Positions 1 to 8,208 of a DNA stretch of 16,847 nucleotides are shown one piece after another (within the stretch, counting starts at the first letter, position 1; every line of letters starts with the position of its first letter). The position numbers were made by a program, and so were the translations under genes. This stretch comes from Pseudomonadota bacterium. GTDB lineage: Bacteria > Desulfobacterota > Syntrophobacteria > Syntrophobacterales > Syntrophobacteraceae. Under the pieces are notes generated by a model. That model ran no database searches. It saw only the letters and a program-made list of their open reading frames with translations, and was not told where the DNA came from. The DNA lies in assembly GCA_023416335.1 (NCBI GenBank), contig JAEZHY010000245.1, forward strand, positions 1-16,847, read 5' to 3'.

Positions 1-40
1 GAGCAGTGAGCAGTGAGCAGTGAGCAGTGAGCAGTGAGCA
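1..40. repeat. Tandem heptanucleotide repeat (GAGCAGT)n
   Basis: Nearly six perfect copies of the 7-bp unit GAGCAGT begin at the window edge and may extend further left. Read on the other strand the unit is GCTCACT, the same family as the heptads at 360-411 and 10609-10647. The unit length is not a multiple of three, and no gene is visible across it. Confidence 0.9.
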
Positions 41-41
41 A

Positions 42-69
42 ATTCTGGGCCTTCGGGAGAGATTGTCAA
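42..69 (-). promoter_or_regulatory. Possible sigma70-type promoter pointing off the left edge
   Basis: On the minus strand a perfect -35 box TTGACA (64-69) is followed after 16 bases by CAGAAT (42-47), a 4/6 match to the -10 consensus. Any transcript would run through the heptad repeat at 1-40 and leave the window. The served gene is not visible, so this rests on sequence match alone. Confidence 0.35.
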
Positions 70-359
70 CAACTTTTTTGTATTTATTTCGTAGACATAC
101 ATGGATGGGCGGAACGACGTGGGACCCATCGTGTTTGAAGGACGGAGCCCAGTAGGGTGGGGGAGCGAAGCGCGGTCCCGTTTTTAGGGTGCCCACCGTC
201 CGGCAATCCCTATGAGCGGCATCCTCCGTCCGTTCCCATTTGCCAACATTGTTCCAAGGGGATGCCCGGTGGGCACGATAAAGCCTTGTGCCCCTACCCG
301 CCTTCCGGGGAACAGATTTTCCGAGCTGAAGCCAGGGGGGCCGGCGGAACGGTTTTTCA
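70..359. other. Intergenic region with palindromic repeat fragments
   Basis: This stretch of about 290 bases carries no convincing gene; the open frames crossing it show no family resemblance. It holds pieces of a GTAGGGTGGGCAC-type repeat: gtagggtggg near 153, gggtgcccaccgtcc at 187-201, and the fuller copy at 250-299. It lies downstream of the minus-strand amidohydrolase, and I see no T-run terminator for that gene here. Confidence 0.5.
250..299 (+). repeat. Dispersed REP-like palindromic element, copy 1
   Basis: This starts with TGTTCCAAGGGGATG (250-264), then CGGTGGGCACGAT, and folds back as TTGTGCCCCTACC. The same 15-bp start followed by the same GGTGGG...ACGAT...TGCCCACC core occurs in opposite orientation at 4482-4527. 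The two-copy match plus the internal palindrome identifies a mobile or amplifying intergenic repeat of REP type. No transposase is in the window. Confidence 0.7.
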
Positions 360-411
360 GTTCACAGTTCACTGCTCACGGTTCACTGCTTTTACCACTT
401 CACAGTTCACT
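360..411. repeat. Heptad repeat block overlapping a gene end
   Basis: Heptads GTTCACA, GTTCACT, GCTCACG, GTTCACT run from 360 to 387, then after a short gap CTTCACA (398-404) and GTTCACT (405-411). A 24-bp stretch (365-388) is identical to 10607-10630. The stop codon of the minus-strand amidohydrolase (400-402) and its last codons lie inside the second part. Confidence 0.85.
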
Positions 412-1575
412 GTATTTCTCAATCAGGTCGGCGAAGGTCCTGACTCCGACATCCAGGGCGGTTTCGTCCAAATCAAACCATGGCGAATGGAGGCCGTGGA
501 CGAATTCGGTCCCGGGTTTGCGGCAACCCAGACGAATGAGCATTCCGGGCCATCTTCGCGCGAAGAAAGCGAAATCTTCGGCCCCCATTCTGGGCCTTTC
601 CATGTGGACGTTATCGGGTCCGGGAAATCCGTTACAGATGCGCGTGACGTATTGCGCCAGGGCCGGATCGTTGACGAGGAGGGGATAGCCGCTATTCCAA
701 ACGTAATCGCAGGATACGCCCTGCCCTGTTTCAAGCCCACCGACCAATTCCTCAAGTCTTTTCGCCACTGTCTTTCGGACCTCCGGATCGAGGGTCCGAA
801 CCGTTCCTTCCAGGACTGCTTCCTCGGGTATCACGTTGCGGGCCGTTCCGGCATGGAATTTCCCGATGGTTATAACCGCGCTGTCCAGAGGGGAGATGCT
901 GCGGCTGATAACGGTCTGCATCTGAGAAACCAGCATTGCTCCGGCGACGATGGGATCGTTGCACAAGTGCGGGTGGGCTCCATGTCCGCCCCTGCCGGTT
1001 ATCGTAATTTTGATGCTGTCGGATGCCGCATTGCAAACGCCGGCCACCAGGCCGATCTGCCCTGCCGGAAGTTCCGGATGCATGTGCCCTGAAAAAACCG
1101 CTGCAACCGATTCTCCGTCAAGAACCCCGGACTGAAGCATCGCCTGCGCGCCGCCTCCGCTTTCCTCGGCAGGCTGGAAGATCAACAGGACCTTTCCCGC
1201 TCCATTGTCCTTCCACCCTCTTTCGAGCAGCAGTCTCGCCGTGCCGAGCGCGACCGTGACATGGCCGTCGTGGCCGCAGGCATGCATGACTCCGGGAATC
1301 TTCGACCTGTACGGGACTTCGGTTTTCTCATTCAGTGGAAGAGCATCCATGTCGGCCCTCAGGGCCAGGGTCGGACCAGGCCTCTCGGAGTCGATGGCGG
1401 CAACTATTCCGGTGCAGGCTATACCGGATTGGAAGGGAATTCCCAGTTGCCGCAGGACATCCCCGATTCTGGCAGCAGTCTTCTCTTCCTTGAATGCCAA
1501 CTCGGGATGCTGGTGAAGATCGCGGCGCAATTCAACGAGCCAGTCGTGAAAAGGCAGCAGTGATCGGTCGGACAT
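400..1575 (-). CDS. M20-family amidohydrolase (N-acyl-amino-acid/hippurate hydrolase type)
   Basis: A 391-residue cytoplasmic metallopeptidase of the M20D (AmhX/HipO/IAA-amino-acid hydrolase) group, expected to remove acyl groups from N-acylated amino acids. Visible family motifs are RADMDALP at 73-80, HACGHDGH at 98-105 (metal-binding Cys100 and His102), QPAEES at 134-139 (catalytic and metal-binding Glu pair), GGHGAHP at 196-202 in the lid domain, MGAEDF at 330-335, and the C-terminal LHSPWF with its metal-binding His. Length is typical for the family. The ATG at 1573-1575 is preceded by AGAGGA about 7 bases upstream. A terminator at 1704-1739 separates it from the upstream carboxyltransferase gene, so it is probably transcribed alone. 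Its last codons (Ser-Glu-Leu-stop) are built from the heptad repeat, so the native C-terminus may have been altered. The exact substrate cannot be told from sequence. Confidence 0.93.
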   Translation of the reverse strand: MSDRSLLPFHDWLVELRRDLHQHPELAFKEEKTAARIGDVLRQLGIPFQSGIACTGIVAAIDSERPGPTLALRADMDALPLNEKTEVPYRSKIPGVMHACGHDGHVTVALGTARLLLERGWKDNGAGKVLLIFQPAEESGGGAQAMLQSGVLDGESVAAVFSGHMHPELPAGQIGLVAGVCNAASDSIKITITGRGGHGAHPHLCNDPIVAGAMLVSQMQTVISRSISPLDSAVITIGKFHAGTARNVIPEEAVLEGTVRTLDPEVRKTVAKRLEELVGGLETGQGVSCDYVWNSGYPLLVNDPALAQYVTRICNGFPGPDNVHMERPRMGAEDFAFFARRWPGMLIRLGCRKPGTEFVHGLHSPWFDLDETALDVGVRTFADLIEKYSEL

Positions 1576-1703
1576 TTGAATTTCCTCTATGTGGAAGTTA
1601 CCCGAAAGATAATTTCCCGGCAGACGGATTGCACGGGATCGAGTGAGGACAGGCTAAAGCGTTTCGCAGGCAAATTCAATATCGGATGCCGGCAGGACGA
1701 ATC

Positions 1704-1739
1704 AAAAAGAAAACCCGCCACGGGGGGGTGTGGCGGGTT
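1704..1739 (-). terminator. Rho-independent terminator of the carboxyltransferase gene
   Basis: Perfect 10-bp stem AACCCGCCAC/GTGGCGGGTT (1712-1721 and 1730-1739) with an 8-base C-rich loop on the minus strand, followed on that strand by a T-rich run (1704-1711). It lies about 65 bases past the carboxyltransferase stop codon. Confidence 0.9.
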
Positions 1740-1803
1740 CTTCGTGCATCGGACGAAAGACCGGGGAGGGAATGCATTCCCTCTCCAGGCCTCCGCGAGC
1801 GTG

Positions 1804-3357
1804 CTATTGAGGAATGTTGCCGTGTTTCTTCGGGGGAAGTGCCTGACGCTTGTTCGCGATCACTTCGAAGGCCTCGATCAGCCGGGCCCTGGTTTCCGAA
1901 GGCATGATTACCCCGTCGATGTAACCGCGGGAAGCGGCGATGTACGGGTTGCAAAGAGCCTTCTTGTAATGATCGATCATCTCCTGGCGTTTTGCAACGG
2001 GATCGGGAGATTCGCTGATCTCACGGCGGAAAATGACGTTTGCCGCGCCTTCGGCACCCATAACGGCGATTTCGGCGGTCGGCCAGGCAAAGGAGAAGTC
2101 GGCCCGGAGGTCGCTCGAACACATTGCCAGATAGGACCCGCCGTAATCTTTACGGGTGGTGAGGGTGATTTTGGGCACGGTGGCTTCGGAGTAGCACCAG
2201 AGCAGCTTGGCGCCGTGGCGGATGATGCCGCCCCATTCCTGCTGCTTTCCGGGGAGATAACCGGGGACGTCGGCGATGGTCAGCATGGGAATGTTGAAGC
2301 AGTCGCAGGTCCGGATAAACCGGGTCGCCTTATCCGAGGAGTCGATATCGAGGCATCCCGCCAGAACTTTAGGCTGGTTCGCAATGATTCCGATGACTTT
2401 TCCATCGAGGCGCGCGTAGCCGACGAGCATGTTCTGCGCAAAATACTGGTGAACTTCAAGGAATTCCCCGTTGTCCACTATGGAGCGGATGACGTCTTTC
2501 ATGTCGTATGCACCCATGGTGCTGTCCGGAATGATCGTGTCGAGTTCCGGGCAAAGACGGTTGCGATCGTCGCCGGTCGCAGCATACGGGGGATCTTCCA
2601 TGTTGTTGTCGGGGAAGTAGGAGAGCAATGCCTTGATCTGGTCGATACAGTCGGCATCGCTTTCGGCCGCGAACTGGGCAACACCGCTTTTGGAGTTGTG
2701 TGTCATGGCGCCGCCAAGTTCTTCCTGGGTGATGATTTCACCGAGAACCGACTTGATGACGTCGGGACCGGTAATGAACATCATGCCCGTTCCCTTGACC
2801 ATGTAGATGAAATCGGTCATTGCGGGAGAGTAAACCGCGCCGCCTGCGCAGGGTCCCATGATGGCGGAAATCTGGGGAACGACACCCGATGCGATGGCAT
2901 TGCGATAGAAGATCTGGCCGTAGCCGGAGAGCGAGTCAACGCCTTCCTGAATACGAGCGCCGCCCGAGTCGCAGAAGCCTACGCAAGGCTTGCCGGCGCG
3001 CATTGCCAGATCCTGAATCTTTGTGATTTTCTTAGCGTGCATTTCGCCGAGGCTGCCTGCGCGGGCCGTGAAATCTTGCGCAAATGCAAACACCTGACGT
3101 CCGTTGACATTTCCGAAACCCGAAATAACTCCGTCCGCGGGAACGTCTACTTTGTCGATGCCAAACAAAGTCCCGCGATGCTTCATAAACATGTCAAGTT
3201 CTCGGAAGGTGCCGGGATCAAAGAAATAATTTATGCGATCGCGAGCGGTCATTTTACCTCGCTCGAGCTGCTGGGCGACAGCTTTGGGGCCACCCATTTC
3301 CTTGATCTTTGCCTCTCGCTCACGAAGTTCTTTGAGTTTATCCGCAACTACTCCCAT
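1804..3357 (-). CDS. Acyl-CoA carboxylase carboxyltransferase subunit (propionyl/methylmalonyl-CoA type)
   Basis: A 517-residue protein of the carboxyltransferase beta family (PccB, MmdA, transcarboxylase 12S). It moves a carboxyl group between carboxybiotin and an acyl-CoA, most likely propionyl-/methylmalonyl-CoA. Two crotonase-like halves are seen. The N-terminal half has CDSGGARIQEGV (129-140) and GPCAGGAVYSPAMTDF (168-183). The C-terminal half has DVPGYLPGKQQEWGGIIRHG (363-382), TRKDYGGSYLAM (401-412) and AWPTAEIAVMGAEGAA (424-439). These include the glycine-rich oxyanion sites. Length matches the family (about 510-520). The start is fixed by GGAGGAG 8 bases before the ATG. No biotin carboxyl carrier or decarboxylase membrane subunit is adjacent, so whether it serves a carboxylase, a transcarboxylase (as in propionate-degrading syntrophs) or a sodium-pumping decarboxylase cannot be decided here. 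Confidence 0.95.
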   Translation of the reverse strand: MGVVADKLKELREREAKIKEMGGPKAVAQQLERGKMTARDRINYFFDPGTFRELDMFMKHRGTLFGIDKVDVPADGVISGFGNVNGRQVFAFAQDFTARAGSLGEMHAKKITKIQDLAMRAGKPCVGFCDSGGARIQEGVDSLSGYGQIFYRNAIASGVVPQISAIMGPCAGGAVYSPAMTDFIYMVKGTGMMFITGPDVIKSVLGEIITQEELGGAMTHNSKSGVAQFAAESDADCIDQIKALLSYFPDNNMEDPPYAATGDDRNRLCPELDTIIPDSTMGAYDMKDVIRSIVDNGEFLEVHQYFAQNMLVGYARLDGKVIGIIANQPKVLAGCLDIDSSDKATRFIRTCDCFNIPMLTIADVPGYLPGKQQEWGGIIRHGAKLLWCYSEATVPKITLTTRKDYGGSYLAMCSSDLRADFSFAWPTAEIAVMGAEGAANVIFRREISESPDPVAKRQEMIDHYKKALCNPYIAASRGYIDGVIMPSETRARLIEAFEVIANKRQALPPKKHGNIPQ

Positions 3358-3714
3358 ATCAGCTACTCCTCCATGTCAACTAAGAATAGACCCCTGGTTC
3401 GCTTCCACTTGACCACATTTTGGCCATTCTAGCCGTTCGCGGGGTTATGTCAAGGCCTTTCCCCGCTTAATCGTCCAATTATTCACATGCTCGCGCACAC
3501 TTATGCGCAATGCAACCTTCCGCCCAATTCGGCTCCTCGGTTCCGGGCATTGGGCAATTCAATCGGACCAGCTTGTCACTATTTTCACTTCTAAACCAAA
3601 TTTGCACTTTTTGCTAATATTTTTGTGACACATGGATGCAAATTGATTGAGGCGGCCGCGCCTTTCTTTGCGGACCGCGCATGCGGGAGTAGTGGAAGCT
3701 TCGGGTTGAGCCCG
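3358..3714. other. Intergenic region between holC and the carboxyltransferase gene
   Basis: These 357 bases hold the carboxyltransferase promoter (3426-3453) and otherwise nothing I recognise. The part at 3590-3640 is AT-rich. No terminator with a T-run is seen after holC. Confidence 0.5.
3426..3453 (-). promoter_or_regulatory. Sigma70-type promoter for the carboxyltransferase gene
   Basis: On the minus strand a perfect -35 TTGACA (3448-3453) stands 16 bases before TAGAAT (3426-3431), a 5/6 match to TATAAT. Transcription would start near 3419, leaving a leader of about 60 bases before the strong ribosome-binding site and the ATG at 3357. Confidence 0.75.
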
Positions 3715-4158
3715 CTACGGCATGCCCGCCTGGCGCCCGTAGGGGACATGGACCGGGTTGATTCCGAGTTCGCGCACTTTCTGCCAGAGCACCCGGCTAT
3801 CCTGCTTTTTTTCGAGATCGTCTCTCAAAATAAAATGAACAACGGTTTCGAACTGCTGCAGAAATTCCACGCTGACCGACGTATCGCACAAGATCACATC
3901 GAAACCCGGAACCCGGTTTTCCCCTATTACGATGAGAACCGGTTCCATGGGGGATTCCTGTCGCTCGGGGCTGAAAACGCCGTGTGGAACGAAGCTTCCC
4001 TGTGAGAATGTCCACAGCAGTCCGTCGATAAACTGGGCGGACTGAGTCGATTCGACCGCAACATGGACTTTTTGCCCTTTATCATGGAACCATTCGGCCC
4101 AGCGGCACAGGAGCAGCCTCTGTTCGGAGATGGTCGTTTCGGCAAAGTAGAAAACCAT
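3715..4158 (-). CDS. holC: DNA polymerase III subunit chi
   Basis: A 147-residue protein, the same length as E. coli chi. Chi is the clamp-loader accessory subunit that links the polymerase III holoenzyme to single-strand binding protein. Conserved features visible are the N-terminal FYFAE strand, the CRWAEWFHDKGQKVHV segment, the LLWTFSQGSFVPHG motif at about 47-60 (SFVPH is the hallmark), PVLIVIG, then FDVILCDT and FETVVHFI. The ATG at 4156-4158 has a modest GGAA ribosome-binding site about 7 bases upstream. It lies on the same strand as and downstream of dnaE, but about 400 bases of repeat-rich sequence separate them, so a shared transcript is uncertain. In gammaproteobacteria holC usually lies between pepA and valS, so its place beside dnaE is distinctive. 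Confidence 0.88.
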   Translation of the reverse strand: MVFYFAETTISEQRLLLCRWAEWFHDKGQKVHVAVESTQSAQFIDGLLWTFSQGSFVPHGVFSPERQESPMEPVLIVIGENRVPGFDVILCDTSVSVEFLQQFETVVHFILRDDLEKKQDSRVLWQKVRELGINPVHVPYGRQAGMP

Positions 4159-4193
4159 CAGTTATTCCAATTTAACGGAGTCCGGTCAGAAAC

Positions 4194-4226
4194 CATCCTG
4201 TCTGCCCGGGGTTCCCAGGCAGGATG
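4194..4226. repeat. Imperfect inverted repeat upstream of holC
   Basis: CATCCTG plus TCTGCC (4194-4206) pairs with GGCAGGATG (4218-4226), leaving a four-base bulge and an 11-base loop. It lies about 35 bases upstream of the holC start and has no T-run. It could be a leader hairpin or chance structure. Confidence 0.35.
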
Positions 4227-4290
4227 GGCTGTTGTCCAAATGGAGACAGAGCTTCTTTAGCGTGCATTTTGCGACCCAAGTTCCCCAACC

Positions 4291-4396
4291 CGTCATCCCG
4301 GCAGTGCTTTTGAGCCGGGAACCAGGGTTTTTAAAGTCTTGAATTCGCGATTAATCCACCCTGGAAGCCTGGATTTCGGCTTTCGCCGGAATGACG
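4291..4396. repeat. Dispersed intergenic repeat bounded by CGTCAT/ATGACG
   Basis: About 106 bp with inverted ends CGTCATCCCGGC (4291-4302) and GCCGGAATGACG (4385-4396), one mismatch in 12. Inner arms ccagggt/accctgg also pair. The 'GTCATTCCCGC...GCGGGAATGAC' layout is a widely seen intergenic repeat type in proteobacteria. Only one copy is in the window. Confidence 0.75.
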
Positions 4397-4481
4397 ACTC
4401 TGGGCTCTGCGGGCTATTCGGGGTTGCCGTGATGATTTGAGCAACAGCCCCAGGAGCTTGGGAACCAGCGGGAACGGCGCA

Positions 4482-4527
4482 GGGTGGGCACGGTACCATC
4501 GTCCCCACCGTCCATCCCCTTGGAACA
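4482..4527 (-). repeat. Dispersed REP-like palindromic element, copy 2
   Basis: Inverted copy of the element at 250-299. CATCCCCTTGGAACA (4513-4527) is the exact reverse complement of 250-264, and GGGTGGGCACGGTACCATCG (4482-4501) matches its core. It starts about 30 bases beyond the dnaE stop codon. Confidence 0.7.
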
Positions 4528-4555
4528 GACCACATCAGGACGGCCGGCTCTGCAC

Positions 4556-7500
4556 CTAACAACTTGCCTTATAAGCCGGCTGTGCGCAGTCCGGTCCGAA
4601 ATACTGGTGCATGTCCTCGAAGAAGGCATGTGTCGGATTCACCGGCAGCTTGTTCAATTCGAGAACCGCCTCCCCTTTGTCCTGCACCTCCAGATGCAGC
4701 ATAGCTTTGCACTCTCCCGGATGGCTCATGAGGAGGTGCCTCAGCCGGCTCAGACCGTCCCGGTCCACCTTCTCGGCATCGAGCCTGATATGAACGGCTT
4801 CCACCGATTGGAGCCGGGCCTCTTCTATGCTCATTACCTTGTTGGCGAGCAGCTTCGATCCCTTTTCGTCGTGCTGAATCTTACCCCAGACTGCAAGCGG
4901 TTCGTCCAGTTCGAGCAGAGGTCTTGCCTGGGTGAAAGGTTCGGCGAAGGCAACAACCTCTATCGTCCCTTCCCTGTCCTCAAGGTTGAGGAATGCCATC
5001 CGGTCGCCCCGCTTTGTAGTAAGTTCCTTTATGACGGAGATTACACCGCACAGGACCACCTCGGTGCCTTCCTTCTTTTCCCTGACCGATTGCGTATCAG
5101 CGGTGCACAGGGCCGAAATCTGCGCGGCGTAGAAGTCGAGCGGGTGCCCGGAGATGTAGAACCCGAGGGACTCCTTTTCGAACTGAAGCCGGGTGCGGCT
5201 GTCCCAGTCAGTGATGCCGGGGAGCGCCGGCGCCGGCGCTTTCTTTTGGGACCGAAGCATATTGAAGAGGTTCATCTGACCTGCCTGCTTGTCCCTCTGC
5301 ACGGCCGCCGCCCTGTCCAGCGCGTCATCGAGCCCCGCCATCACCTGGGCCCGATTCGGATGGAGGGAGTCGAACGCACCGCATCGCACCAGCTGTTCGA
5401 GAACACGCCGGTTTACTTTGGCCGAATCGATCCGCTCGCAGAAATCATAAACGGACTGAAACGGCCCATCCTCCCTGCACTTCAGGATGACCTCGATCGC
5501 GTTCTCGCCGACGTTCTTGACGGCACCGAGTCCGAACCGGATCATCCGGTTGACCACATGGAACGTCTTGCCGCTTTCGTTCACGTCCGGGGGCAGAATT
5601 TTTATTTCCATTGCCGCGCACTGGTTTATCAGCTTCACCACCTGGTCCGAACTGCTGAGGAAACTGTTCATCAAGGCGGCCATGAACTCAACCGGGTAAT
5701 GCGCCTTGAGCCATGCCGTATGGTAGGCGATGAGCGCATAAGCGGCACTGTGGGACTTATTGAACCCGTACTCCGCGAATTTTGCCATGAGGTCGAAAAT
5801 ATGGTTCGCCGTTTTGGCTTCGATTCCGTTTTCAACGGAACCTTTCACGAACCGTTCCCTCTGGGCGTTCATAAGTTCAGCGATCTTCTTGCCCATCGCG
5901 CGGCGGAGGATGTCGGCTTCCCCCAGGCTGTAATTTGCCATGACGCTGGCAATTTTCATTACCTGTTCCTGGTAGAGGATAACCCCGTAGGTCTGCTCCA
6001 GGATCGGTTTGAGTGACTCCAGCTCGTATTTGACCTCTATTTCGCCATGCTTTCCCTGGATGTAGAGTTCGACCATCCCGCTTTCCAGAGGGCCGGGGCG
6101 ATAGAGGGCGACCAGGGCGACAATATCTGAAAACGCCTCCGGCCTGAGCCTTACCAGGATGTCCCGCATCCCGGAACTTTCAAGCTGGAAGACCCCGGTA
6201 GTGTCTGCCCGGCTGAGAAGCGCATATGTGTCCGGATCGTCCAGGGGGAGTTCGTCCATCTTGACCTCCACCCCGTGGTTTTCCCGGATCATGTTGATTG
6301 CATCGTTTATGACCGTGAGGTTTCGCAGGCCGAGGAAGTCAAACTTGATCAGGCCTGCCTTCTCGACGTATTTCATCGCGAACTGGGTTACGAGTTCGCC
6401 TTCCGGACCGACGTAGAGAGGCATGTACTCGACGATCGGCTTGTCGGCCATAACTACCCCGGCCGCGTGAGTCGAGGCGTGGCGTGTGAGCCCTTCCAGG
6501 GAGAGGGCTACCTCGAAAAGCTCCCGGATCTGGGGATTCTCCTTTTGGAGTTCGACCAAACGGGGTTCCTGTTGCATGGCCCTGTTGAGGTCGATTCCCA
6601 GGGTGGGTGGAATCAATTTGGCAATCCGGTCCACGTCGTTGTACTGCATGGCCAGTGCGCGCCCGACGTCGCGGATGACGGCGCGGGCCTGCATGGTGCC
6701 GAACGTGGCGATCTGGGCTACCCGGTCTTTTCCGTACCGGTTCGTAACATACTCGATGACCCGGTCGCGGCCGACGACGCAGAAATCCACGTCGATATCG
6801 GGCATGCTTATGCGCTCGATGTTCAGGAAGCGCTCGAAGATCAGTCCATGCTCGATGGGATCGAGATCGGTAATTCGCATGACATACGCGATAAGGCTCC
6901 CGGCAGCCGATCCACGGCCCGGCCCGACGGGAACGCCGTTGTCTTTCGCCCAGTTTATGAAGTCGGACACAATGAGGAAATACGCGGGAAAACCCATCTG
7001 TTTTATGATGTCGAGTTCGTACTCAAAACGCGTCTTGTATTCCTCAAGGTCCTGGTCGGAAAAAGCAGGCCGCTTGTGGCGTATCCCCGCGATCCTCAGC
7101 TCAAAACCCTCCCGGGCCTCACGTTCGAACCGCTCGACAATGTCCTCACCCGGCCCAAGCGGAAAAACGGGGAAATGGTACTCGCCGAGAGGGATCTTCA
7201 CGTTGCATCTTTCGGCTATGGCGGCACTGTTTTCCAAGGCTTCGGGTATCCAGGAGAAATCCCTCTCCATGTCCTCCGGGGACTTCAGGTAGAGTTGGTC
7301 GGTGTGGAACTTCATCCGCTTTTCATCCAGGATCGTCTTTCCGGTCTGGATGCAAAGCAGGATCTCGTGAGCGCGGGCATCGCTTTTGCGCAGGTAATGG
7401 CAGTCGTTGGTTGCGACCAGGGGAATGGAAAGTTCACGGCTCAGTTTTACCAGGCCTTCATTGACGACTGTCTGTTCCGGAATGCCGTTCGCCTGGATTT

Positions 7501-8044
7501 CAAGGTAAAAATTGTCCGGCCCGAATATCTCCGCATATTCGAGGGCTGTCTTGCGCGCGGCTTCCTGCTGATTTCTGAGGATGAGAGTTGCGACTTCACC
7601 TTTAAGGCAGGCCGACAGGCCGATGAGCCCCTCGCTGTGTTTCCTGAGTATTTCCTTGTCTATCCTCGGTTTGTAGTAGAACCCTTCGATAAACCCGGCC
7701 GACACGAGCTTCAGCAGATTCTGGTATCCGGTCAGGTCCTTTGCGAGCAGAACCAGGTGATAGCTTCGATCGTCGTCGCCGTTGCCGTTTCCTTCCGACT
7801 TCAACTGTCCCCGATCATGCCGGCTTCTCGGTGCAACGTAGGCTTCACACCCAAGGATCGGCTTGATCCCGTACTTCTTGGACATTTCGTAGAATTCCAG
7901 GGCGCCAAACATATTCCCATGGTCGGTCATCGCGATGGACGACATTCCGAAATTCTTGGCGGTTTCGAGCAGGTCCTTGAGCCTGATGGCTCCATCTAGA
8001 AGGCTGTACTGTGTATGGACGTGCAGATGAATAAACGAGGACAT
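4556..8044 (-). CDS. dnaE: DNA polymerase III subunit alpha
   Basis: The replicative DNA polymerase catalytic subunit, 1162 residues (E. coli 1160). The N-terminal PHP domain opens with FIHLHVHTQYSLLDG (metal-type H6, H8, H10). The polymerase palm shows GRGSAAGSLIAYVM (377-390), PDIDVDF (415-421, catalytic Asp416 and Asp418) and KFDFLGLR (567-574, Asp569, equivalent to E. coli Asp555). The fingers motif VAQIATFGTMQARAVIRDVGR follows the palm start. Near the C-terminus is an OB fold (VVLCGVISVIKELTTKRGDR...LEDREGTIEVVAF). The open frame extends 46 codons further upstream, but the extension shows no family match. The ATG at 8042-8044 has AGGAG 11 bases upstream and gives the canonical N-terminus. 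This is the proteobacterial DnaE1 type; holC follows on the same strand. Confidence 0.98.
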   Translation of the reverse strand: MSSFIHLHVHTQYSLLDGAIRLKDLLETAKNFGMSSIAMTDHGNMFGALEFYEMSKKYGIKPILGCEAYVAPRSRHDRGQLKSEGNGNGDDDRSYHLVLLAKDLTGYQNLLKLVSAGFIEGFYYKPRIDKEILRKHSEGLIGLSACLKGEVATLILRNQQEAARKTALEYAEIFGPDNFYLEIQANGIPEQTVVNEGLVKLSRELSIPLVATNDCHYLRKSDARAHEILLCIQTGKTILDEKRMKFHTDQLYLKSPEDMERDFSWIPEALENSAAIAERCNVKIPLGEYHFPVFPLGPGEDIVERFEREAREGFELRIAGIRHKRPAFSDQDLEEYKTRFEYELDIIKQMGFPAYFLIVSDFINWAKDNGVPVGPGRGSAAGSLIAYVMRITDLDPIEHGLIFERFLNIERISMPDIDVDFCVVGRDRVIEYVTNRYGKDRVAQIATFGTMQARAVIRDVGRALAMQYNDVDRIAKLIPPTLGIDLNRAMQQEPRLVELQKENPQIRELFEVALSLEGLTRHASTHAAGVVMADKPIVEYMPLYVGPEGELVTQFAMKYVEKAGLIKFDFLGLRNLTVINDAINMIRENHGVEVKMDELPLDDPDTYALLSRADTTGVFQLESSGMRDILVRLRPEAFSDIVALVALYRPGPLESGMVELYIQGKHGEIEVKYELESLKPILEQTYGVILYQEQVMKIASVMANYSLGEADILRRAMGKKIAELMNAQRERFVKGSVENGIEAKTANHIFDLMAKFAEYGFNKSHSAAYALIAYHTAWLKAHYPVEFMAALMNSFLSSSDQVVKLINQCAAMEIKILPPDVNESGKTFHVVNRMIRFGLGAVKNVGENAIEVILKCREDGPFQSVYDFCERIDSAKVNRRVLEQLVRCGAFDSLHPNRAQVMAGLDDALDRAAAVQRDKQAGQMNLFNMLRSQKKAPAPALPGITDWDSRTRLQFEKESLGFYISGHPLDFYAAQISALCTADTQSVREKKEGTEVVLCGVISVIKELTTKRGDRMAFLNLEDREGTIEVVAFAEPFTQARPLLELDEPLAVWGKIQHDEKGSKLLANKVMSIEEARLQSVEAVHIRLDAEKVDRDGLSRLRHLLMSHPGECKAMLHLEVQDKGEAVLELNKLPVNPTHAFFEDMHQYFGPDCAQPAYKASC

Positions 8045-8078
8045 CAGGAAATCTTCTCCTAAACGGGGTTTTGAAAGC

Positions 8079-8084
8079 ATCATA
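8079..8084 (-). promoter_or_regulatory. Candidate -10 box for dnaE
   Basis: TATGAT on the minus strand (5/6 match) lies 35 bases upstream of the dnaE start. No good -35 box is spaced correctly, although a TTGACT lies further upstream on the minus strand near 8135. Weak evidence. Confidence 0.25.
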
Positions 8085-8208
8085 CTAGCACAAAGCCGCA
8101 TCACCTTCCCGCAAAATTGGCCCTCACAAAAAAAGTCAAGAAAATCAAAGGAAATACCGTTTAGAGATTTGAAAGCTATCATCTCAGACGAACGGAAGGG
8201 TTCCAGAA

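Larger units (their letters stand above)
4159..4555. other. Repeat-filled space between dnaE and holC
   Basis: Nearly 400 bases without a gene. From the dnaE side it holds a REP-like element (4482-4527), then the CGTCAT...ATGACG element (4291-4396), then an imperfect inverted repeat (4194-4226). No T-run terminator of dnaE is evident. Confidence 0.6.

Noticed and set aside
1..40. CRISPR array
   Set aside because: The repeat unit is only 7 bp, units are contiguous, and there are no spacers.
1576..3432. Long plus-strand open frame of 618 codons opposite the carboxyltransferase gene
   Set aside because: It is a shadow of the minus-strand gene, which has clear family motifs, a promoter, a ribosome-binding site and a terminator.
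4484..7999. Two long plus-strand open frames opposite dnaE
   Set aside because: dnaE on the minus strand carries complete polymerase motifs; the plus frames have no recognisable domains and reflect codon bias.
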